Source of the DNA: Pantoea rodasii
Lineage (GTDB): Bacteria > Pseudomonadota > Gammaproteobacteria > Enterobacterales > Enterobacteriaceae
Length of the DNA stretch: 64,000 nucleotides
Assembly: GCF_002095465.1 (NCBI RefSeq)
Contig: NZ_MLFP01000007.1
Location: 124,001 to 188,000, forward strand
Reading direction: 5' to 3'
The notes beneath the pieces were generated by a model. The model searched no databases. It was given only the letters and a program-made list of their open reading frames with translations, and had not been told where the DNA came from. The translations under genes were made by a program, and so were the position numbers. Each line of letters begins with the position of its first letter. Positions within the stretch are counted from its first letter, which is position 1. Positions 50,328-62,435 of this stretch are shown in pieces.

Positions 50328-50720
50328 TTAACGACCGTTGCGGGTCAGTTGATCCAGATCGGATTCAATTTCAGCGATCTTGTTCGACACCACGTTTTCC
50401 AGATGACGCAGATCCGCGAGGATTTTGCGTTTCAGATCGACTTCGACCTGGTCGCGCTGGCAAATCTGATCCAGTTCATCGATCACATAACGCAGGTTCG
50501 GGCTGATTTCCTGCACTTCTTTATAACCCTGGCTGGTGTGATCGGCGACGACAGTTTTACGCTGACGCGGGTATTTAAATTTCACGCTTTTCGCGAAGAA
50601 TTCACCTTTGTCTTTGCGGAAGTAGATTTTCAGGATGTCGTTGCTGGCTTCCTGGCGCAGGCTGTAACGGTCGATGTCTTCAGGAGAGCTGATACCTAAG
50701 CTTTTCAGGTTGTCGTACAT
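50328..50720 (-). CDS. yaeH: UPF0325 family protein YaeH
   Basis: 130-residue cytoplasmic protein of unknown function (E. coli YaeH 128). Recognised by [25 protein letters not shown] and the charged C-terminal helices ending LDQLTRNGR. The ATG at 50720 gives the family start; an extension to 50798 is not conserved. Between cdaR and dapD in E. coli as here. It has a strong terminator. Confidence 0.93.
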   Translation of the reverse strand: MYDNLKSLGISSPEDIDRYSLRQEASNDILKIYFRKDKGEFFAKSVKFKYPRQRKTVVADHTSQGYKEVQEISPNLRYVIDELDQICQRDQVEVDLKRKILADLRHLENVVSNKIAEIESDLDQLTRNGR

Positions 50721-50963
50721 AGCGTTTATATTCCATCTTAGAGTGGGTGAGCGCGCAGGACTATCATCATCATTCGGGATGCAGCAGAAACGCAGCAACC
50801 GGAACGCTTACGGCATACTTAATCAACTGTAGACACAAAAACCGGGATGAACAGTGCGCGACCGGAGTTAACTGGCGCGGATTATGAACTGTTTGAAAAA
50901 TAAACGCACCAGTTAATTCGCGGCGCGAAGCAGGTAGTTGAGATTGGACTGTAAAGAAATGAT

Positions 50964-50985
50964 TACGGGCCTGATTACAGGCCCG
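50964..50985 (-). terminator. Probable terminator of dapD
   Basis: ACGGGCCTG and CAGGCCCGT pair around a short TAAT loop. Read leftward it is followed by the T-rich AATCATTTCTTT. It lies about 30 bases after the dapD stop. Confidence 0.65.
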
Positions 50986-51014
50986 TTGGCAGGGGTTTTC
51001 GACGAAACGATGAT

Positions 51015-51839
51015 TTAGTCGATGGTGCGCAGCAGTTCGTTAATACCGGTTTTTGCCAGAGTTTTGGCGTCAACTTTCTTCACGATCACGGCACAGTACA
51101 GGCTGTAGCTGCCATCTTTAGACGGCAGGTTACCTGAAACCACCACAGAACCCGCTGGGACGCGGCCGTAATGCACTTCGCCCGTTTCACGGTCATAAAT
51201 TTTGGTGCTCTGACCGATGTAGACGCCCATTGAGATCACAGAACCTTCTTCAACGATCACGCCTTCCACGATTTCAGAACGCGCGCCGATGAAGCAGTTG
51301 TCTTCGATGATGGTCGGGTTGGCCTGCAGTGGCTCCAGAACGCCGCCAATGCCAACGCCGCCAGACAGGTGGACGTTTTTACCAATCTGCGCACAAGAGC
51401 CCACGGTGGCCCAGGTATCGACCATGGTGCCTTCATCAACGAAAGCGCCGATGTTGACGTAAGAAGGCATCAGCACGGTGTTACGCGCAATGAAGGCGCC
51501 CTGACGCACGGCTGCGGGTGGCACAACGCGGAAACCGGCATTTTTGAAGCGAGCTTCATCCCAGTTAGCGAACTTCATTGGCACTTTGTCGTAGAAGCGC
51601 GTTTCTGCGCCTTCAATTACCTGGTTGTCATTGATGCGGAACGACAGCAGCACTGCTTTCTTCAGCCACTGATGCGTTACCCACTCTCCGTTGATCTTTT
51701 CAGAAACGCGCAGTTCACCGCTGTCCAGCAGGCCAATCACCTGTTCGATGGCTTCACGGGTCGCGCTGTCTACGCTGGCTGGCGTGATCTCGGCGCGGCG
51801 CTCAAAGGCAGATTCAATAACGCTCTGTAACTGTTGCAT
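51015..51839 (-). CDS. dapD: 2,3,4,5-tetrahydropyridine-2,6-dicarboxylate N-succinyltransferase
   Basis: Lysine and meso-diaminopimelate pathway enzyme. 274 residues, as in E. coli. The N-terminal helical domain is followed by a left-handed beta-helix of hexapeptide repeats ([32 protein letters not shown] and [31 protein letters not shown], given here as separate short stretches of one coil). The C terminus ends NELLRTID. Downstream of glnD on the same strand, separated by an ERIC element. Confidence 0.96.
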   Translation of the reverse strand: MQQLQSVIESAFERRAEITPASVDSATREAIEQVIGLLDSGELRVSEKINGEWVTHQWLKKAVLLSFRINDNQVIEGAETRFYDKVPMKFANWDEARFKNAGFRVVPPAAVRQGAFIARNTVLMPSYVNIGAFVDEGTMVDTWATVGSCAQIGKNVHLSGGVGIGGVLEPLQANPTIIEDNCFIGARSEIVEGVIVEEGSVISMGVYIGQSTKIYDRETGEVHYGRVPAGSVVVSGNLPSKDGSYSLYCAVIVKKVDAKTLAKTGINELLRTID

Positions 51840-51897
51840 AATAATTTCCTGAGTCTGTCATACGGGTCCAGCCTTTGCTGAACATGATTTAGGTGTC

Positions 51898-52020
51898 TAC
51901 CCTAAATCATTCAGGTTGCAGGAAGGCGGCAACGCAGCGAATCCCTGGGAGCATACATCAGTATGTGACCGGGGTGAGCGAGGAAAGCCAACGCACCTGC
52001 AGCTTGAATGATGACGGGTA
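51898..52020. repeat. ERIC element between glnD and dapD
   Basis: 123 bp. Near-palindromic; the termini TACCCTAAATCATTCAGGTT and its partner (CTTGAATGATGACGGGTA) flank a core that contains the ERIC primer-type sequence GACCGGGGTGAGCG. It begins only two bases beyond the glnD stop, so it is transcribed as part of that mRNA. Confidence 0.9.
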
Positions 52021-52022
52021 GA

Positions 52023-54683
52023 TCACACTTTATCGTTTGGATTGAGGGCCTCTGTCAACCGTTGTTGCAGCACATTGCGCATTTCTACATCAAGTGCGCG
52101 TCGCTCGCTGTCAGCCAGGATGAAAAGATCCTCAACCCGTTCGCCAATCGTACTGATGCGCGCGCCGTGCAGCGAAACGCCGAGGTCGGCAAACACTTCC
52201 CCGACACGTGCCAGTAAGCCAGGTTGATCCAGCGCCACCAATTCCAGATAACTGCGACGGTCGGTATGCGTCGGCAGGAAATTCACTTCCGTATCAACAC
52301 TGAAATGTTTCAGTCGCGCAGACTGGCGGCGTGTACGTGGCGGCACCCATTCCGTTTGGGTGATGGCTTGTTCCAGCGCCTGCATGATCATCGGATGTCG
52401 ATCGGCAGCCAGCGGACTGCCGTCCGGCTCCAGCACGATAAAGGTATCCATCGCCATGCCATCGCGGCTGGTGAAGATTTGGGCGTCGTGCACGCTCAGA
52501 TTGCGCCGATCGAGTTCCCCCGCGACGGCGGCGAACAGATGCGGGCGATCCGGGCTCCAGATGAAAATCTCGGTGCCGCCGCGTGTGGCCTGTGGGCTCA
52601 CCAGCACCATCGGCTTAGTGAGATCGTGGTGAATCAAATGGCGCGCATGCCACGCCAGCTGATTGGGTGTGTGGCGCAGGAAATAGTCAGCGCGGCAGCG
52701 GCTCCAGATATGATGCAGACGCTCTTCGTCGAGGTTTTCCATCCGCAGCAGCGCCAGCGCCTGCAAGCGATGATGCCGTACCCGTTCACGCAGATCCGGG
52801 CTATTTTCCATGCCGCGCCGCAGCTGCTTCTCGGTGGCGAAGAACAGCTCACGCAACAGGCTCTGCTTCCAGCTATTCCATAAGCTTTCGTTGGTGGCGC
52901 AGATGTCGGCAACGGTCAGTGACACCAGATAACGCAGGCGATTTTCATTTTGCATCACTTCGGCAAACTGCTGAATCACCGTCGGATCCTGAATATCGCG
53001 ACGCTGGGCGGTGACGGACATCAGCAGATGATGGCGCACCAGCCAGGCGACCAGCTGCATTTCCCGCGAGTTAAGCCCGTGCAGCTCAGCAAAATCAAGC
53101 GCATCCTGCGCGCCAAGAATCGAGTGATCGCCGCCGCGTCCTTTGGCGATATCGTGCAGCAAAGCGGCCATCAGTAGCAGCTCAGGTTGCGGTAAGCGCG
53201 GCCAGAGTTCGACGCATAAAGGATGCATCGGCCGCGTGGCTTCGTTAGCAAAACTCTCCAGCTTTTGCAGCACGCGAATAGTGTGCTCATCTACCGTGTA
53301 GGCGTGGAACAGGTCAAACTGCATCTGACCCACAATATTGCCCCACAGCGGCGTGTAGGCCCACAGCACGCTATGCCGATGCATCGGCACTAACGCACGC
53401 TTTACCGCGCCGGGATGACGCAGAATCGCCATAAAGGTTTCACGTGCTTCGGCAATCTGACACAGCGGCTGTTTCAAATGGCGGCGTGCATAGCGCAGAT
53501 GGCGCAGCGTGGTGGAATAGATGCCTTTGATGTTTTCGTTACGCACCATCACATAGAACATGCGCACAATGGCCTGAGGTTCGCGATCGAACAAGGTCGG
53601 ATCGCGCAGGTCGATTAAATCGCCGCGTAGCTGGAAATCATCATCAATGCTGCGGGGTTTCTCCGTGGTGGAGAGCGCGAGAATCGCTTCATCAAACAGC
53701 TGCAGCAGCATTTGATTCAGCTCACCGATGCGGCGCGTGACGCGATAAAAATCCTTCATCATGCGCTCAACCGGTTCGTTGCCTTCACCGAGGTAATTGA
53801 GTCGCTGTGCCACGGTGAGCTGGCGATCAAACAGTAAACGGTTATCGTAACGGGTCAGCGTTAGATGAAGGGCGAAGCGGATGCGCCAGAGAAACTCCTG
53901 ACATTCGTTGATTTCGTTGCGCTCGGCTTCGGTGATAAAACCAAAACCTACCATTTCATCCATGGTGGTGGCGCCGAAGTGACGGCGCGCCACCCACTGT
54001 AAAGTGTGGATGTCACGCAGGCCGCCGGGGCTGCTTTTGATATCTGGCTCGAGATTGTAACTGGTGCCGTGGTAACGCAGATGGCGTTCCTGCTGCTCTT
54101 CAATTTTGGCGGCAAAGAAGTGTGCGGACGGCCAGAAACCATCGCTGAAAATGTTCTTTTGCAGCTCAAGGAACAGCGCAACATCGCCGGTGAGCATGCG
54201 CGATTCAATCAGATTAGTGGCGACGGTGAGGTCAGATAAACCTTCCAACAGACACTCTTCCAGCGTGCGTACGCTGTGGCCCACTTCGAGCTTTAAGTCC
54301 CACATCAACGTCAGCAATTCGCTGGTGCGCTGTGCTGCGGCTTCATCTAAGGGCTGGCGACTGAGGATCAGGACATCGATGTCTGACAGCGGATGCAGCT
54401 CACCACGTCCGTAACCGCCCACGGCCACCAACGCAATCTCTTTCATTTTATCGAAGCCGTAGAAGCGCCACAGGCGGCGTAACAGGCGATCGATAAACAG
54501 CGTGCGGGTATCAATCAGCGATTCAACATCGGTGCCCGCGTCAAAGGCAATGCCGAGGTGCTGCTGGAATTGCTCAAGGTAGAGTCTCAGCTTGTCTCGC
54601 GTCAGGGCTTCATCGGGCCAGCTGGCGGGTGAATCGGTCAGGCCTTTGTGTACTGCTTCGGTCACGCTACCACTCATCGACAT
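52023..54683 (-). CDS. glnD: Bifunctional uridylyltransferase/uridylyl-removing enzyme
   Basis: Nitrogen sensor that modifies PII proteins GlnB and GlnK. 886 residues. The nucleotidyltransferase motif is [18 protein letters not shown], the HD hydrolase motif [17 protein letters not shown], and two C-terminal ACT domains (near residues 705 and 815; [21 protein letters not shown] and [20 protein letters not shown]) bind glutamine. The ATG at 54683 gives [11 protein letters not shown]; a third residue ATG is also possible. Divergent in strand from rpsB, next to map as in E. coli. Confidence 0.96.
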   Translation of the reverse strand: MSMSGSVTEAVHKGLTDSPASWPDEALTRDKLRLYLEQFQQHLGIAFDAGTDVESLIDTRTLFIDRLLRRLWRFYGFDKMKEIALVAVGGYGRGELHPLSDIDVLILSRQPLDEAAAQRTSELLTLMWDLKLEVGHSVRTLEECLLEGLSDLTVATNLIESRMLTGDVALFLELQKNIFSDGFWPSAHFFAAKIEEQQERHLRYHGTSYNLEPDIKSSPGGLRDIHTLQWVARRHFGATTMDEMVGFGFITEAERNEINECQEFLWRIRFALHLTLTRYDNRLLFDRQLTVAQRLNYLGEGNEPVERMMKDFYRVTRRIGELNQMLLQLFDEAILALSTTEKPRSIDDDFQLRGDLIDLRDPTLFDREPQAIVRMFYVMVRNENIKGIYSTTLRHLRYARRHLKQPLCQIAEARETFMAILRHPGAVKRALVPMHRHSVLWAYTPLWGNIVGQMQFDLFHAYTVDEHTIRVLQKLESFANEATRPMHPLCVELWPRLPQPELLLMAALLHDIAKGRGGDHSILGAQDALDFAELHGLNSREMQLVAWLVRHHLLMSVTAQRRDIQDPTVIQQFAEVMQNENRLRYLVSLTVADICATNESLWNSWKQSLLRELFFATEKQLRRGMENSPDLRERVRHHRLQALALLRMENLDEERLHHIWSRCRADYFLRHTPNQLAWHARHLIHHDLTKPMVLVSPQATRGGTEIFIWSPDRPHLFAAVAGELDRRNLSVHDAQIFTSRDGMAMDTFIVLEPDGSPLAADRHPMIMQALEQAITQTEWVPPRTRRQSARLKHFSVDTEVNFLPTHTDRRSYLELVALDQPGLLARVGEVFADLGVSLHGARISTIGERVEDLFILADSERRALDVEMRNVLQQRLTEALNPNDKV

Positions 54684-54698
54684 GCCTCGTAAGCGTCA

Positions 54699-54725
54699 TA
54701 AAAAAGGCCGGCATTAAGCCGGCCT
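54699..54725 (-). terminator. Rho-independent terminator of map
   Basis: Read leftward, AGGCCGGCTTA and ATGCCGGCCT form a stem, followed by T6. It separates map from glnD, 20 bases after the map stop. Confidence 0.9.
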
Positions 54726-54744
54726 GGTACTGTCCTGGAGAACG

Positions 54745-55540
54745 TTACGCGTTGTTTTCGAGCACCGCAGCAATGGTGTCGTCTTCACGCAGCGTCAGAA
54801 TCTCACAGCCGTTTTCTGTCACCACAATAGTATGCTCATACTGTGCGGACAAGCTGCGATCTTTGGTTTTTACGGTCCAGCCATCTTTCATGGTGCGGAT
54901 GCGATAATCACCGGCATTGACCATCGGCTCAACGGTAAAGGTCATGCCAGCCTGCAACACCACGCCACCGTCATCCGCATCATAGTGCAGCACCTGTGGC
55001 TCTTCATGGAAACCTTTGCCGATACCATGGCCACAGTATTCGCGCACCACAGAGAAATCCTGCGCTTCAACATATTGCTGAATCGCACGGCCCAGTTCAC
55101 GCAGGCGGATGCCCGGTTTCACCAGACGCAGCGCAATATAGAGGCTTTCCTGCGTCACGCGACACAGGCGCTCGCCTTGAATCGTCGGTTTGCCGACGAT
55201 AAACATCTTCGAGGTGTCACCATGGTATTCATCTTTGATCACCGTGACGTCGACGTTGACCACGTCACCATCTTTCAATACGCGGTCATCGCTCGGAATA
55301 CCGTGGCACACCACTTCGTTTACTGAGATGCAAACGGATTTCGGGAAGCCGTGATAGCCAAGGCAAGCTGAGATTGCCTGCTGCTTGTTGGTGATGTGAT
55401 CGTGGCAGAGGCGGTCAAGTTCACCGGTGGTCACGCCAGGCACCACGTGCGGGGCGATCATTTCCAGCACTTCCGCAGCCAGACGGCCTGCCACGCGCAT
55501 TTTTTTCGATTTCTTCAGGGGTTTTAATTGAAATGGCCAT
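54745..55540 (-). CDS. map: Type I methionine aminopeptidase, with apparent single-base frameshift
   Basis: Removes the initiator methionine; essential in E. coli. Metal ligands are D97- and D108-type residues in VNVDVTVIKDEYHGDTSKMF, H in GHGIGKGFHEEP, and E residues in FTVEPMVNAG and QYEHTIVV. The uninterrupted frame starts at an internal ATG at 55500 (MRVAGRLAAEV). Upstream, MAISIKTPEEIEK is encoded from ATG 55540 but out of frame by one base: the T7 run at 55500-55506 should be T6. This is the only insertion among the eight frameshifts. Corrected length is 264 residues, the same as E. coli. Confidence 0.92.
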
Positions 55541-56573
<1,033 letters not shown>

Positions 56574-56621
56574 TAAGGTTCGCTCTTTCTAAGAGCCCTT
56601 AGACATCAGATGTTATCTGTT

Positions 56622-56649
56622 AAGGGGGCCGCACAGGCCCCTTTTATTT
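56622..56649 (+). terminator. Attenuating terminator between rpsB and tsf
   Basis: AAGGGGGCC and GGCCCCTT pair around GCACA, followed by TTATTT. The weak T run and the position in the rpsB-tsf operon suggest partial termination, as in E. coli, rather than a full stop. Confidence 0.75.
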
Positions 56650-56754
56650 ATCTGAGTTTGTCACGCTTCCTTCGGGTAAGCGGGGCAGAGTAAATTTTCC
56701 GCAACAAGTTTCTGACAATGTGTAAGCACTCAGAGACGAATCGAGGATTTTTGA

Positions 56755-57606
56755 ATGGCTGAAATTACCGCTGCATTGGTAAAAGAACTGCGTGAGCGTA
56801 CTGGCGCAGGCATGATGGATTGCAAAAAAGCGCTGACTGAAGCGAACGGCGACATCGAGCTGGCGATTGAGAACATGCGTAAATCTGGCGCGATCAAAGC
56901 CGCTAAGAAAGCAGGCAACGTTGCTGCTGATGGCGTGATCAAATCTAAAATCGCTGACGGTTTTGCACTGATTCTGGAAGTTAACTGCCAGACCGACTTC
57001 GTTGCTAAAGATACTGGTTTCCAGGCTTTCGCTGACAAAGTTCTGGATGCAGCTGTTGCTGGTAAAGTGACTGATGTTGAAGCTCTGAAAGCGCAGTTCG
57101 AAGAAGAACGCGTAGCGCTGGTTGCTAAAATCGGTGAGAACATCAACATCCGTCGTGTTGCTATCCTGGAAGGCGCTCAGCTGAACAGCTATCAGCACGG
57201 TGCTCGTATCGGCGTTGTGGTTTCTACCACCGGTGCTGACGAAGAGCTGAGCAAGCAAGTTGCCATGCACATTGCTGCAAGCAAGCCAGAATTCGTTAAG
57301 CCAGAAGACGTGTCTGCTGACGTGGTTGAGAAAGAGTACCAGGTTCAGTTGGACATCGCCATGCAGTCTGGCAAGCCAAAAGAAATCGCAGAGAAAATGG
57401 TTGAAGGCCGCATGAAGAAATTCACCGGTGAAGTTTCTCTGACCGGTCAGGCTTTCGTCATCGACCCAAGCAAAACCGTTGGCCAGGCTCTGAAAGAGAA
57501 AGGCGCAGACGTGATCAACTTCATCCGCTTCGAAGTGGGTGAAGGCATTGAGAAAGTTGAAGCTGACTTCGCAGCAGAAGTTGCTGCAATGTCCAAACAG
57601 TCTTAA
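56755..57606 (+). CDS. tsf: Elongation factor Ts
   Basis: Nucleotide-exchange factor for EF-Tu. 283 residues, as in E. coli. The N-terminal domain [24 protein letters not shown] includes the EF-Tu-contacting segment, and the core carries [20 protein letters not shown]. Strong codon bias. A terminator follows the stop. Confidence 0.98.
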   Translation: MAEITAALVKELRERTGAGMMDCKKALTEANGDIELAIENMRKSGAIKAAKKAGNVAADGVIKSKIADGFALILEVNCQTDFVAKDTGFQAFADKVLDAAVAGKVTDVEALKAQFEEERVALVAKIGENINIRRVAILEGAQLNSYQHGARIGVVVSTTGADEELSKQVAMHIAASKPEFVKPEDVSADVVEKEYQVQLDIAMQSGKPKEIAEKMVEGRMKKFTGEVSLTGQAFVIDPSKTVGQALKEKGADVINFIRFEVGEGIEKVEADFAAEVAAMSKQS

Positions 57607-57613
57607 TGCTCCG

Positions 57614-57642
57614 AAAGAACCGCCGGAAGGCGGTTCTTTTTT
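57614..57642 (+). terminator. Rho-independent terminator of tsf
   Basis: AAAGAACCGCC and GGCGGTTCTTT pair around GGAA, with T6 overlapping the stem end. It begins eight bases after the tsf stop. Confidence 0.92.
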
Positions 57643-57760
57643 GTCTGCGTTTTGCGTGGACCACTTTTCAGTCTCATCCCAATAGCTTTTTTCGTTCGCT
57701 AAGCGGATGATCGATCAGATTTAACTTCTCATTCATCACATCTTCCAGGAAGAATTGACC

Positions 57761-58486
57761 ATGGCGACCAACGCAAAACCTGTATATCAACGTATCCTGC
57801 TAAAACTGAGTGGCGAAGCACTGCAAGGCGCCGAAGGTTTTGGTATTGACGCGAGCGTGCTTGACCGTATGGCGCAAGAGGTGAAAGAGCTGGTTGAGCT
57901 GGGCATCCAGGTGGGTGTGGTTATTGGTGGCGGTAACCTGTTCCGTGGCGCAGGCCTGGCACAGGCAGGTATGAACCGTGTGGTCGGCGACCATATGGGT
58001 ATGCTGGCAACCGTGATGAACGGCCTGGCAATGCGTGATGCGTTGCACCGTGCGTACGTCAACGCGCGTCTGATGTCCGCGATTCCGCTGAATGGCGTGT
58101 GTGATAACTACAGCTGGGCAGAAGCCATTAGCCTGCTGCGTAATAACCGCGTAGTGATCTTCGCCGCCGGTACCGGCAACCCGTTCTTTACCACCGATTC
58201 AGCAGCGTGCTTGCGCGGCATCGAAATCGAAGCCGATGTGGTGCTGAAAGCCACTAAAGTCGATGGCGTTTACTCGGATGATCCGGTGAAAAACCCGGAT
58301 GCCACGCTGTACGAACAGCTGAGCTACGGCGAAGTGCTGGATAAAGAACTGAAAGTGATGGACTTGGCCGCCTTTACACTGGCGCGCGACCATCAGCTGC
58401 CTATTCGCGTCTTCAATATGAACAAGCCTGGCGCGCTGCGTCGTGTAGTGATGGGTGAAAAAGAAGGCACCCTGATTACGCATTAA
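57761..58486 (+). CDS. pyrH: UMP kinase
   Basis: Bacterial hexameric UMP kinase of the amino-acid-kinase fold, 241 residues, as in E. coli. Blocks include [35 protein letters not shown] and [16 protein letters not shown]. The ATG at 57761 gives [11 protein letters not shown]; an ATG two codons upstream is in frame but further from type. Own promoter is likely after the tsf terminator. Confidence 0.97.
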   Translation: MATNAKPVYQRILLKLSGEALQGAEGFGIDASVLDRMAQEVKELVELGIQVGVVIGGGNLFRGAGLAQAGMNRVVGDHMGMLATVMNGLAMRDALHRAYVNARLMSAIPLNGVCDNYSWAEAISLLRNNRVVIFAAGTGNPFFTTDSAACLRGIEIEADVVLKATKVDGVYSDDPVKNPDATLYEQLSYGEVLDKELKVMDLAAFTLARDHQLPIRVFNMNKPGALRRVVMGEKEGTLITH

Positions 58487-58629
58487 TACCCGACGCGAGA
58501 TAAAATAAGGTATATTCTGTTGGCGCGATGCAGTGGCATCGCGCAGCTTTCAGGATGATCGATGTTTATCGATACCACTTCCGGGTTGCCCGGAAATGGC
58601 CAGGTCAAACCGAATCCAAGGGTTTTAAC

Positions 58630-59187
58630 GTGATTAACGACATTAAAAAAGATGCTGACACGCGCATGGAAAAATGTGTGGATGCATTCAAAAACCAAAT
58701 CAGCAAAGTGCGCACCGGTCGTGCTTCTCCTTCACTGCTCGACGGCATCGTTGTTCCTTACTACGGTACACCTACGCCGCTGCGTCAGCTGGCCAGCGTC
58801 ACGGTAGAAGACTCCCGTACACTGAAAATCAACGTGTTTGACCGCTCTCTGAGCCCGGCCGTTGAAAAAGCCATTATGGCGTCTGACCTGGGTCTGAACC
58901 CAAGCTCAGCCGGCACCGATATTCGTGTGCCACTGCCAGCGTTGACGGAAGAGCGTCGTAAAGATCTGATCAAAGTCGTGCGTGGCGAAGCGGAGCAGGG
59001 TCGTGTTTCTGTTCGTAACGTGCGCCGTGATGCTAACGACAAGATCAAAGCACTGCTGAAAGACAAAGAGATCAGCGAAGACGACGAACGTCGCTCGCAG
59101 GATGAGATCCAGAAAATGACCGATGTCTACATCAAAAATCTTGATGCAGCATTGGCCGAAAAAGAAAAGGAACTGATGGATTTCTAA
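58630..59187 (+). CDS. frr: Ribosome recycling factor
   Basis: Splits post-termination ribosomes with EF-G. 185 residues, as in E. coli. Family sequence: [20 protein letters not shown], then [20 protein letters not shown] and [19 protein letters not shown]. The GTG at 58630 is chosen because E. coli frr also uses GTG and because the residues after it match; the upstream in-frame extension does not. An ERIC element and hairpin follow the stop. Confidence 0.97.
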   Translation: MINDIKKDADTRMEKCVDAFKNQISKVRTGRASPSLLDGIVVPYYGTPTPLRQLASVTVEDSRTLKINVFDRSLSPAVEKAIMASDLGLNPSSAGTDIRVPLPALTEERRKDLIKVVRGEAEQGRVSVRNVRRDANDKIKALLKDKEISEDDERRSQDEIQKMTDVYIKNLDAALAEKEKELMDF

Positions 59188-59202
59188 TGCCATCAGATTA
59201 CC

Positions 59203-59329
59203 TATACCCAAAATATTTCAAGGTGCAGTAAGGCGGCAAGGGAATGAATCTCCAGGAGCTTACGAAGGTAAGTGACTGGGGTGAATGAGCGTAGCCAACG
59301 CACCTGCAAATTGAAGTATGACGGGTATA
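59203..59329. repeat. Full-length ERIC element between frr and dxr
   Basis: 127 bp, the canonical ERIC length. Bounded by TATACCC and GGGTATA, it contains CTCCAGGAGCTTACGAAGGT and AAGTGACTGGGGTGAATGAG, matching the conserved core used for ERIC primers. It lies 15 bases after frr in the frr-dxr gap. Confidence 0.95.
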
Positions 59330-59371
59330 AAACGCCGTTCAGAGACGTGGTACGACTCTGGCGGCGTTTTA
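59330..59371 (+). terminator. Possible frr terminator adjoining the ERIC element
   Basis: AAACGCCG..CAGAG and CTCTG..CGGCGTTT form an interrupted stem of about 13 pairs around an 11-base loop. It starts at the base after the ERIC end. The downstream T run (TTTTACG) is short. Confidence 0.6.
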
Positions 59372-59425
59372 CGTTGTGCCTGGCGCAGTTGCAGGCACGA
59401 TCCACGACGTCACAGGGATAGCATA

Positions 59426-60628
59426 ATGAAGCGATTAACACTGCTGGGTTCTACCGGCTCGATTGGTACCAGCACGCTGGCGGTCATTGCGGCCAATCCA
59501 GACCTGTATCAGGTCACTGCGCTGGTTGCGGGTCAGAACGTGGCGCTGATGGCCGAACAGTGTCAGCAATTTTCCCCACGCTATGCGGCGATGTCAGATG
59601 AAGCCTCCGCACAAGCGCTGCGTGAGCGACTGAGAGCATTAAATCTTCACACCGAAGTGCTCTCCGGCGTTCAGGCGGCTTGCGAACTGGCTGCGCTGGA
59701 TGAAGTGGATCAGGTGATGGCGGCCATCGTTGGCGCTTCTGGTCTGCAACCCACGCTGGCTGCGATTCGTGCGGGTAAAACGGTATTACTCGCGAATAAA
59801 GAGTCACTTGTCACGTGCGGCCGCCTGTTTATGGAGGCGGTACGTCATCATAAGGCCCAGCTGTTGCCGGTCGACAGCGAGCACAACGCCATTTTTCAGA
59901 GTTTACCCGCTTCCATACAGCATCAGTTGGGGTACGCTGATCTGCGAGAGAATGGCATTGAATCTATTCTCCTTACGGGATCGGGTGGTCCTTTTCGTGA
60001 CACGCCATTAGCGGATTTGGCCGCAATGTCGCCAGATCAAGCGTGTGCACATCCGAACTGGTCAATGGGGCGTAAAATCTCCGTTGATTCGGCCACCATG
60101 ATGAATAAAGGTCTTGAATACATTGAAGCCCGCTGGCTGTTTAACGCCACTGACGCGCAAATGGAAGTCATCCTGCATCCGCAGTCGGTGATCCACTCCA
60201 TGGTGCGTTACTGCGATGGCAGTGTGCTGGCGCAACTGGGCTCGCCCGATATGCGAACGCCCATCGCGCATAGCATGGCATGGCCAGCACGTATTTCGGC
60301 CGGCGTAACGCCTCTCGATTTCACACGCATGAAGTCATTGACGTTTGCTGAACCGGATTATGAGCGCTATCCCTGCCTGAAGCTGGCCATTGATGCTTGC
60401 TCGACAGGGCAGGCTGCCACCACCACTCTGAATGCGGCAAATGAAGTGGCCGTCGCAGCATTCCTGCAGCATCAGATTCGCTTTACCGACATCGCCGCCA
60501 TCAACAGTGAGGTGCTGGCATCTCTGGTTTGCCAGGAGCCGGGCAGCATCGATGATGTGATGGAAATCGATCGGTTAGCGCGAATCTGTGCCACAGAATT
60601 GCTACCACGCTTTCGTTTAGCAGGTTGA
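59426..60628 (+). CDS. dxr: 1-deoxy-D-xylulose 5-phosphate reductoisomerase
   Basis: MEP isoprenoid pathway enzyme (IspC), fosmidomycin target. 400 residues (E. coli 398). NADPH motif [15 protein letters not shown]; the active-site region includes [27 protein letters not shown] and [21 protein letters not shown]. The ATG at 59426 gives [11 protein letters not shown]; the in-frame extension overlaps the ERIC-adjacent hairpin. Followed by uppS as in E. coli. Confidence 0.97.
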   Translation: MKRLTLLGSTGSIGTSTLAVIAANPDLYQVTALVAGQNVALMAEQCQQFSPRYAAMSDEASAQALRERLRALNLHTEVLSGVQAACELAALDEVDQVMAAIVGASGLQPTLAAIRAGKTVLLANKESLVTCGRLFMEAVRHHKAQLLPVDSEHNAIFQSLPASIQHQLGYADLRENGIESILLTGSGGPFRDTPLADLAAMSPDQACAHPNWSMGRKISVDSATMMNKGLEYIEARWLFNATDAQMEVILHPQSVIHSMVRYCDGSVLAQLGSPDMRTPIAHSMAWPARISAGVTPLDFTRMKSLTFAEPDYERYPCLKLAIDACSTGQAATTTLNAANEVAVAAFLQHQIRFTDIAAINSEVLASLVCQEPGSIDDVMEIDRLARICATELLPRFRLAG

Positions 60629-60794
60629 TACTTCCCGCTATTTGTTCGCTCAGGGTGAAAATGGTATAGTCGCTCGCTCGCGTTTTACGGCACGACATTG
60701 ATTCGATGTCATCCGGCAGCGTTGCCGGGGTTTGCTGCAGGCGCAATGTATTCAGAAACCACAGCATTTCTGATGAAAGGAATTATTACGCGTT

Positions 60795-61547
60795 ATGTCG
60801 TCCAACAATCACAACACAATCGATGACGAGTCGTACTGCACGCCACGTCACGTGGCCATCATTATGGATGGTAATGGTCGCTGGGCAAAAAATCAGGGCA
60901 AACTGCGTATTTCAGGCCACAAAGCCGGGGTAAAATCAGTACGCCGGGCCGTCAGCTTTGCGGTCAGCCATAAACTGGAAGCGCTCACGCTCTATGCGTT
61001 CAGCAGTGAAAACTGGAGCCGACCAGTACAGGAAGTGACGGCCTTAATGGAATTGTTTGTTTGGGCGCTCGACAGCGAAGTCAAAAGCCTGCACAAACAC
61101 AACGTACGTCTGTGCGTGATTGGCGATATTAGCCGTTTCAATAATCGTATACAGGAACGCATTCGCCGCGCCGAGGAACTGACTCAGCAAAATAATGGAC
61201 TAACCCTCAACATTGCTGCCAACTACGGCGGCCGTTGGGATATTATCCAGGGTGCCAGAAAACTGGCCGAACAGGTTCAGGAAGGTTTGTTACGTCCTGA
61301 CCAGATAACCGAAGAAAGCCTGGCTCCGTATCTGTGTATGCAGGAGCTGGCGCCGGTGGATTTAGTGATAAGGACCGGGGGAGAGCATCGGATTAGCAAC
61401 TTCCTGCTGTGGCAGATTGCCTATGCTGAGTTTTGGTTTACCGATGTTCTTTGGCCTGATTTTGATGAACACGTTTTTGAAGGTGCACTGAATGCATTCT
61501 CTTCGCGGGAGCGACGCTTTGGCGGCGCGGCACCAGGCGGCGCCTGA
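60795..61547 (+). CDS. uppS: Undecaprenyl diphosphate synthase
   Basis: Z-type prenyltransferase making the C55 carrier for cell-wall glycans (also called ispU). 250 residues. Motifs: CRHVAIIMDGNGRWAK-type VAIIMDGNGRWAKNQGK, LYAFSSENWSRP, and DLVIRTGGEHRISNFLLWQ. Sits between dxr and cdsA in the conserved envelope operon. Confidence 0.96.
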   Translation: MSSNNHNTIDDESYCTPRHVAIIMDGNGRWAKNQGKLRISGHKAGVKSVRRAVSFAVSHKLEALTLYAFSSENWSRPVQEVTALMELFVWALDSEVKSLHKHNVRLCVIGDISRFNNRIQERIRRAEELTQQNNGLTLNIAANYGGRWDIIQGARKLAEQVQEGLLRPDQITEESLAPYLCMQELAPVDLVIRTGGEHRISNFLLWQIAYAEFWFTDVLWPDFDEHVFEGALNAFSSRERRFGGAAPGGA

Positions 61548-61565
61548 GCAATCTGGGGGTAACCT

Positions 61566-62423
61566 TTGCTGAAGTCTCGTCTGATCACCGCGCTCATTTT
61601 GATTCCGCTGGTGATCGCTGCTCTGTTTTGGTTACCGCTGTCCGGATTTGCGATTACCACCATCATCATCTGTATGCTTGCCGCCTGGGAATGGGGGCAG
61701 CTGGCGGGTATGAAAACACGTCAGCAGCGTATCTGGCTCGCCGTGCTGTGCGGCCTATTGCTGTCGGCGATGCTTTTCACCCTGCAACCCTATCAACGCA
61801 ATCTGCACCAGTTCCAGATGGAAAGCTCGCTTTGGGCGGCGCTGGGTTGGTGGATTGTCGCACTGTTTCTCGTGCTGTTTTATCCCGCCTCTGCGGCGTT
61901 GTGGCGCACTTCGCGCCCACTGCGCTTGCTGTTTGGAATCCTCACCGTGATCCCGTTCTTCTGGGGCATGATGGCGCTGCGTCAGTATCACTACGACACC
62001 GATCATTTTGCGGGCGCGTGGTGGCTACTGTTCGTGATGCTGCTGGTGTGGGGCGCGGATTCAGGCGCGTATATGTTTGGACGTCTGTTCGGCAAACATA
62101 AACTGGCGCCAAAAGTGTCACCGGGTAAAACCTGGGAGGGCTTCTTTGGTGGCCTGCTGTCATCGGCGATTATCGCCTGGCTGTTTGCCTTGCTGGCTCC
62201 GCTTTCCGTCGCGCCGGGCACGCTGGTGATTTGTGCGGTCATCGCAACGCTGGCTTCAGTGTTGGGTGACCTGACCGAAAGCATGTTCAAACGTGAAGCG
62301 GGCATCAAAGACAGCGGTAACTTGATTCCGGGTCACGGTGGTATCCTCGATCGTATCGATAGCCTGACAGCCGCAGTGCCGGTATTTGCCTGCCTGCTGC
62401 TGCTGGTGTTCCGCACCCTCTGA
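61566..62423 (+). CDS. cdsA: Phosphatidate cytidylyltransferase
   Basis: Makes CDP-diacylglycerol, the precursor of all phospholipids. 285 residues with several membrane helices. The signature near the C terminus reads SMFKREAGIKDSGNLIPGHG then GILDRIDS. A TTG start at 61566, preceded by GGGGG, gives MLKSRLITALILIPLVI; E. coli cdsA also uses TTG. Eighteen bases separate it from uppS. Confidence 0.96.
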   Translation: MLKSRLITALILIPLVIAALFWLPLSGFAITTIIICMLAAWEWGQLAGMKTRQQRIWLAVLCGLLLSAMLFTLQPYQRNLHQFQMESSLWAALGWWIVALFLVLFYPASAALWRTSRPLRLLFGILTVIPFFWGMMALRQYHYDTDHFAGAWWLLFVMLLVWGADSGAYMFGRLFGKHKLAPKVSPGKTWEGFFGGLLSSAIIAWLFALLAPLSVAPGTLVICAVIATLASVLGDLTESMFKREAGIKDSGNLIPGHGGILDRIDSLTAAVPVFACLLLLVFRTL

Positions 62424-62435
62424 GGATTAGCGACA

